Below, in pieces: positions 61,360 to 64,000 of a stretch of DNA of 64,000 nucleotides. The position numbers and the translations under genes are program-made. The stretch spans positions 1 to 64,000 of the forward strand of contig NZ_BMXR01000015.1 in assembly GCF_014651855.1 (NCBI RefSeq), in the 5' to 3' direction. Source of the DNA: Saccharospirillum salsuginis (GTDB taxonomy: Bacteria; Pseudomonadota; Gammaproteobacteria; Pseudomonadales; Natronospirillaceae). Each line of letters starts with the position of its first letter. The first letter of the stretch is position 1. Under the pieces are notes generated by a model. It worked only from the letters and a program-made list of their open reading frames with translations, was not told where the DNA came from and did no database searches.

Positions 61360-63309
61360 ATGAAAAACCCCCTGAGTCCCGTACTATTGTTCTTCTCCTG
61401 CGCGGCATTCGCTTTGACAGCGAGTGCGGCGACGATCACCGTGAATTCCAGTTCCGATACCACCGCCGACGATGGTAAATGCACCCTGCGCGAAGCAGTC
61501 ACCGCCGCCAATACCGACACCGCCTCCGGCGCCACGTCGGGTGAATGCGTGGCCGGTAGCGGCGCGGACACGATCACGGTGCCGGCCAGCAACTACAATC
61601 TGGCGTCCGGCGCGATCACCATTGACGACGATGTGACGCTGAACGGCGCCGGCGCGGCGGACACCGTCATTTTCGGTGACGGTGCCAACCGGATTTTCAC
61701 CGTGAACAGTGACTACAAAGTCACTCTAAACGACATGCGACTGACCGCGGGCAGCAGCACCGATGGAGGCGCCGTCTATGCTTCCGATGCCGCGGTTCTG
61801 ACGGTAAACAGGACGCAATTCAGCAACAACACCGCCAGCAGCGAAGGCGGTGCCATCTATGGCTACTATGCGTTCGTCAACATTAACGACTGCACCTTCA
61901 CCAATAACACCAGTTCATCCGAAGGTGGCGCGGTTTATGGGTACTACAGCTCCGTTTTTATCTATGACAGCAGCTTCTCCGGTAACAGTGCCAGCAGCTC
62001 CTACGGGGGCGCGGTCGGTGTCGAAGAAGGCATTCTCAAAGCCAAGGACACTACATTCGAGAACAACACGGCCGGGTATGGCGGCGCTCTATACGTGTAT
62101 TACGCCAGCAATGCCAGCCTGGACAATGTAACCATCAGCAACAACGAAGCGACCAACAGCGATGGTGGCGGCATTTACGCCTACGACTACGTCATGGTCA
62201 CACTGATCGACAGCACTGTCAGCAACAATACCGCATCGGGGGACGGGGGTGGGATAGCGGCTGAATACTATTCCGGCATCGAACTCTACAATACGAGCAT
62301 CGTCAGCAATTCCGCAGGGAGCTATGGAGGTGGGATCTACGGTTACGAGGCAAGCCTTTTCTCAATGGGGAGCCACATCGACACCAACACTTCCGACGAC
62401 TACGGCGGTGGTCTGTATATGGAATACGGCTCTGGTCAACTGACCAACACCACGGTAACCGGTAACGAAGCCACCAATGATTACGGTGGCGGTATCTATG
62501 CCTATGAATTCCCGACCACAATCAAAAATACCACCATTTCCGACAACACCTCGGGGGACGACGGTGGCGGTCTGTATGCGGAATATTCTCCTTATACTGT
62601 GCTCAACAGCGCCCTTATCAACAACACCTCGGGCGACGACGGTGGCGGCCTGTACAGCACCAGCTATTCTGGCCACTTTTTTACCAATGTCACGATCAGC
62701 GGCAACAGTGCGGCCAATGGTGGAGGACTGTACAACGAATCGGACTCCTCCATTGAATTGCTGAACGTTACATTGGTCGATAACGAGGCCAGCGGAGAAG
62801 GGGGTGGTGTTTACAATGAAAACGATTCCACCTTCGGTTACCAGAACAGCATCATCGCCGGGAACACGGCAACAACGGGTGCCGACTGTGAAATCGGAGG
62901 CAACAGTCATTCACGTGGCAATAACATCCTCGGCAACGGTACCGGCTGCATCAAGACCAGTACGGACCTGTCCATCAACTCGCCCGCCGTATTGACCGAT
63001 CTGCTCGATGCCCTGGCCGACAACGGCGGTCCGACCGCCAGCCATGAACTCAAGGCCAACAGCATCGGCGTCGATGCCGGCAACAATGATGTTTGCCCGG
63101 CCACCGATCAGCGGGGCGAGGAACGCGACACCAGCGACAACGACTGCGACATCGGCGCCATCGAGCTGATCATCGAGGCCATCACCGGCGGCGGTGGCAG
63201 TAGTGATGACGATGACAACGGCGGTGGCGGTGGTGGCGGCGCACTCGGCCTGTGGCTGACCGCTCTGCTGCTGACCGGACTATTCGGTTTCAGACAGCGC
63301 CTGATCTGA
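61360..63309 (+). CDS. CSLREA beta-helix surface protein with GlyGly-CTERM
   Basis: A 649-residue exported protein. Signal peptide about 1-23; a CSLREA-type start (DDGKCTLREAVTAAN); about 15 turns of right-handed parallel beta-helix with recurring GG-A/G-x-Y and NNT/SGN steps; and a C-terminal tail of acidic and Gly-rich sequence, one membrane helix (LGLWLTALLLTGLFGF) and basic end RQRLI. The tail is a GlyGly-CTERM signal, normally cut by rhombosortase for release through type II secretion. Such proteins may adhere or bind polysaccharide. The ATG at 61360 has GAGG eight bases upstream. Confidence 0.88.
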   Translation: MKNPLSPVLLFFSCAAFALTASAATITVNSSSDTTADDGKCTLREAVTAANTDTASGATSGECVAGSGADTITVPASNYNLASGAITIDDDVTLNGAGAADTVIFGDGANRIFTVNSDYKVTLNDMRLTAGSSTDGGAVYASDAAVLTVNRTQFSNNTASSEGGAIYGYYAFVNINDCTFTNNTSSSEGGAVYGYYSSVFIYDSSFSGNSASSSYGGAVGVEEGILKAKDTTFENNTAGYGGALYVYYASNASLDNVTISNNEATNSDGGGIYAYDYVMVTLIDSTVSNNTASGDGGGIAAEYYSGIELYNTSIVSNSAGSYGGGIYGYEASLFSMGSHIDTNTSDDYGGGLYMEYGSGQLTNTTVTGNEATNDYGGGIYAYEFPTTIKNTTISDNTSGDDGGGLYAEYSPYTVLNSALINNTSGDDGGGLYSTSYSGHFFTNVTISGNSAANGGGLYNESDSSIELLNVTLVDNEASGEGGGVYNENDSTFGYQNSIIAGNTATTGADCEIGGNSHSRGNNILGNGTGCIKTSTDLSINSPAVLTDLLDALADNGGPTASHELKANSIGVDAGNNDVCPATDQRGEERDTSDNDCDIGAIELIIEAITGGGGSSDDDDNGGGGGGGALGLWLTALLLTGLFGFRQRLI

Positions 63310-63466
63310 CCCTCGCCGTCAGGTATCGCCGTTCCCGGTCCGGGTCCGTTCAGGGCTCGGGCCAGGATGGGTGCGCGACTTCACATTTAGGGCAATGTAC
63401 TAAGGCGGAGAATGTCGCGTTCTCTTATCCTCCCAAGGACGTTCTGTTTAATCGAGCCGTCCCCGG

Positions 63467-64000
63467 ATGCGTTATTGTTTCGCCCTCATCGTACTGCTGG
63501 CCACATCGCTGTCGTCCCTGGTGTCCGCCAGCCCGCTTCTGACACGGGAAATCGTCATCGACGGTTTCCCCTACCACGCCTTGCTGACCGCTCGTACCTC
63601 CCTGCCTTCGGCTCTGGGACAACACCAGGCATTGGTGAGCGGGCAACACTACGACGGTTATCTACTCGAAAGCCCCGACAGCTGGGTACGGCTGTCGAAC
63701 ATCGACGGAAACTGGACCGGTCTGGTGTTCCTGAACGGCCAGGTACAAGTGGTGGGCGAACCGGGCCAGCGGCTGCAAAGCCGCAGCGTCCATGAAGCCC
63801 TGGGGGACACCCCGGCCAGTTGCGGCGTGGAGGGGCACGAACATCTGCAGGCATCGCGTTCCGCCCTGGCGTTGCCGCGCGCGTCCTCGCTCGACTACGA
63901 CACACTCTGCGAGCGCCAGGTCGACGGTCAGTGCATGCTGTCCGAACTGGAACTGGTGTTCGACAGCGCCTTTCAGCAACGCTACCCCGATACTCACTCG
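63467..64000 (+). CDS. Secreted protein, N-terminal part, possibly M12-type metallopeptidase (cut by window edge)
   Basis: An open frame from ATG 63467 to the window end, 178 residues without a stop. Signal peptide about 1-22 (LLATSLSSLVSA). The body looks like an exported enzyme propeptide (DSWVRLSNIDGNWTGLVFLN) followed by SELELVFDSAFQQRYPD, a start similar to reprolysin-like (M12) catalytic domains. The zinc motif HExxH would lie beyond the window, so the peptidase call is tentative. No strong ribosome site is seen. Same strand as the GlyGly-CTERM protein 157 bases upstream. Confidence 0.6.
   Translation, partial: MRYCFALIVLLATSLSSLVSASPLLTREIVIDGFPYHALLTARTSLPSALGQHQALVSGQHYDGYLLESPDSWVRLSNIDGNWTGLVFLNGQVQVVGEPGQRLQSRSVHEALGDTPASCGVEGHEHLQASRSALALPRASSLDYDTLCERQVDGQCMLSELELVFDSAFQQRYPDTHS

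Overview
The window reads as chromosome of a free-living, probably marine or saline, gammaproteobacterium (an Oceanospirillales-type genome is my best guess; the genus cannot be fixed from sequence alone). Reasons: high GC, dense operons with ATGA overlaps, TRAP and ABC uptake systems for organic osmolytes, peptides and aromatic acids, a LasA-type protease, a GbpA-like lytic polysaccharide monooxygenase, a GlyGly-CTERM surface protein and perfect CRP-type sites. I see no rRNA, tRNA, CRISPR array, transposase or prophage module.

Layout. 0.3-5.1 kb: a four-gene minus operon (fatty-acid-desaturase-like protein, cytosolic PhnD-like protein, 2-oxoglutarate oxygenase, DddP-like M24 protein) with a divergent XRE regulator. 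5.2-6.9 kb: DUF1127 protein and an exported methionine sulfoxide reductase pair (msrB-msrA). 7.1-14.7 kb: a glycine/serine catabolic cluster (XRE-cupin regulator, glyA, gcvH, gcvP, sdaA; no gcvT) with a long structured glyA leader. 14.8-16.7 kb: LasA-like M23 protease and an EF-hand protein. 17.1-24.8 kb: dipeptide ABC system (dppBCDF-pepQ on minus; XRE-cupin regulator and dppA on plus) and a GAF protein. 24.8-38.7 kb: a large catabolic island of unrecognised substrate: carbohydrate-type ABC transporter, HpsN-like histidinol-dehydrogenase homologue, SDR, LacI regulator, bicupin, alpha/beta hydrolase, RraA-like protein and three two-domain SnoaL-like proteins, two of which are paralogues flanking the island. 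39.0-46 kb: LPMO, RhlE helicase, DUF2339 membrane protein, and two XRE regulators, one an S24-type repressor without its catalytic serine. 46.2-47.8 kb: membrane diguanylate cyclase. 47.9-59.6 kb: CoA-dependent catabolism of an aromatic or phenylpropanoid-type acid (acyl-CoA ligase of feruloyl-CoA synthase type, thioesterase, acyl-CoA dehydrogenase, hydratase, 3-hydroxyacyl-CoA dehydrogenase, thiolase) with a divergent DctPQM TRAP transporter and a MarR regulator. 59.6-64 kb: SixA-CHAD fusion, CSLREA beta-helix protein with GlyGly-CTERM, and the start of a secreted protein cut by the window edge.

The intergenic DNA carries several families of long imperfect palindromes. Family A (seven copies, about 95-122 bp) has a conserved core and outer arms that differ between copies but remain self-complementary within each copy. 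Family B (three copies, about 118-121 bp), family C (two copies) and short family D elements are also present. These palindromes, the SnoaL/HpsN-like island and the DddP-like operon are the parts I consider most likely to be undescribed.
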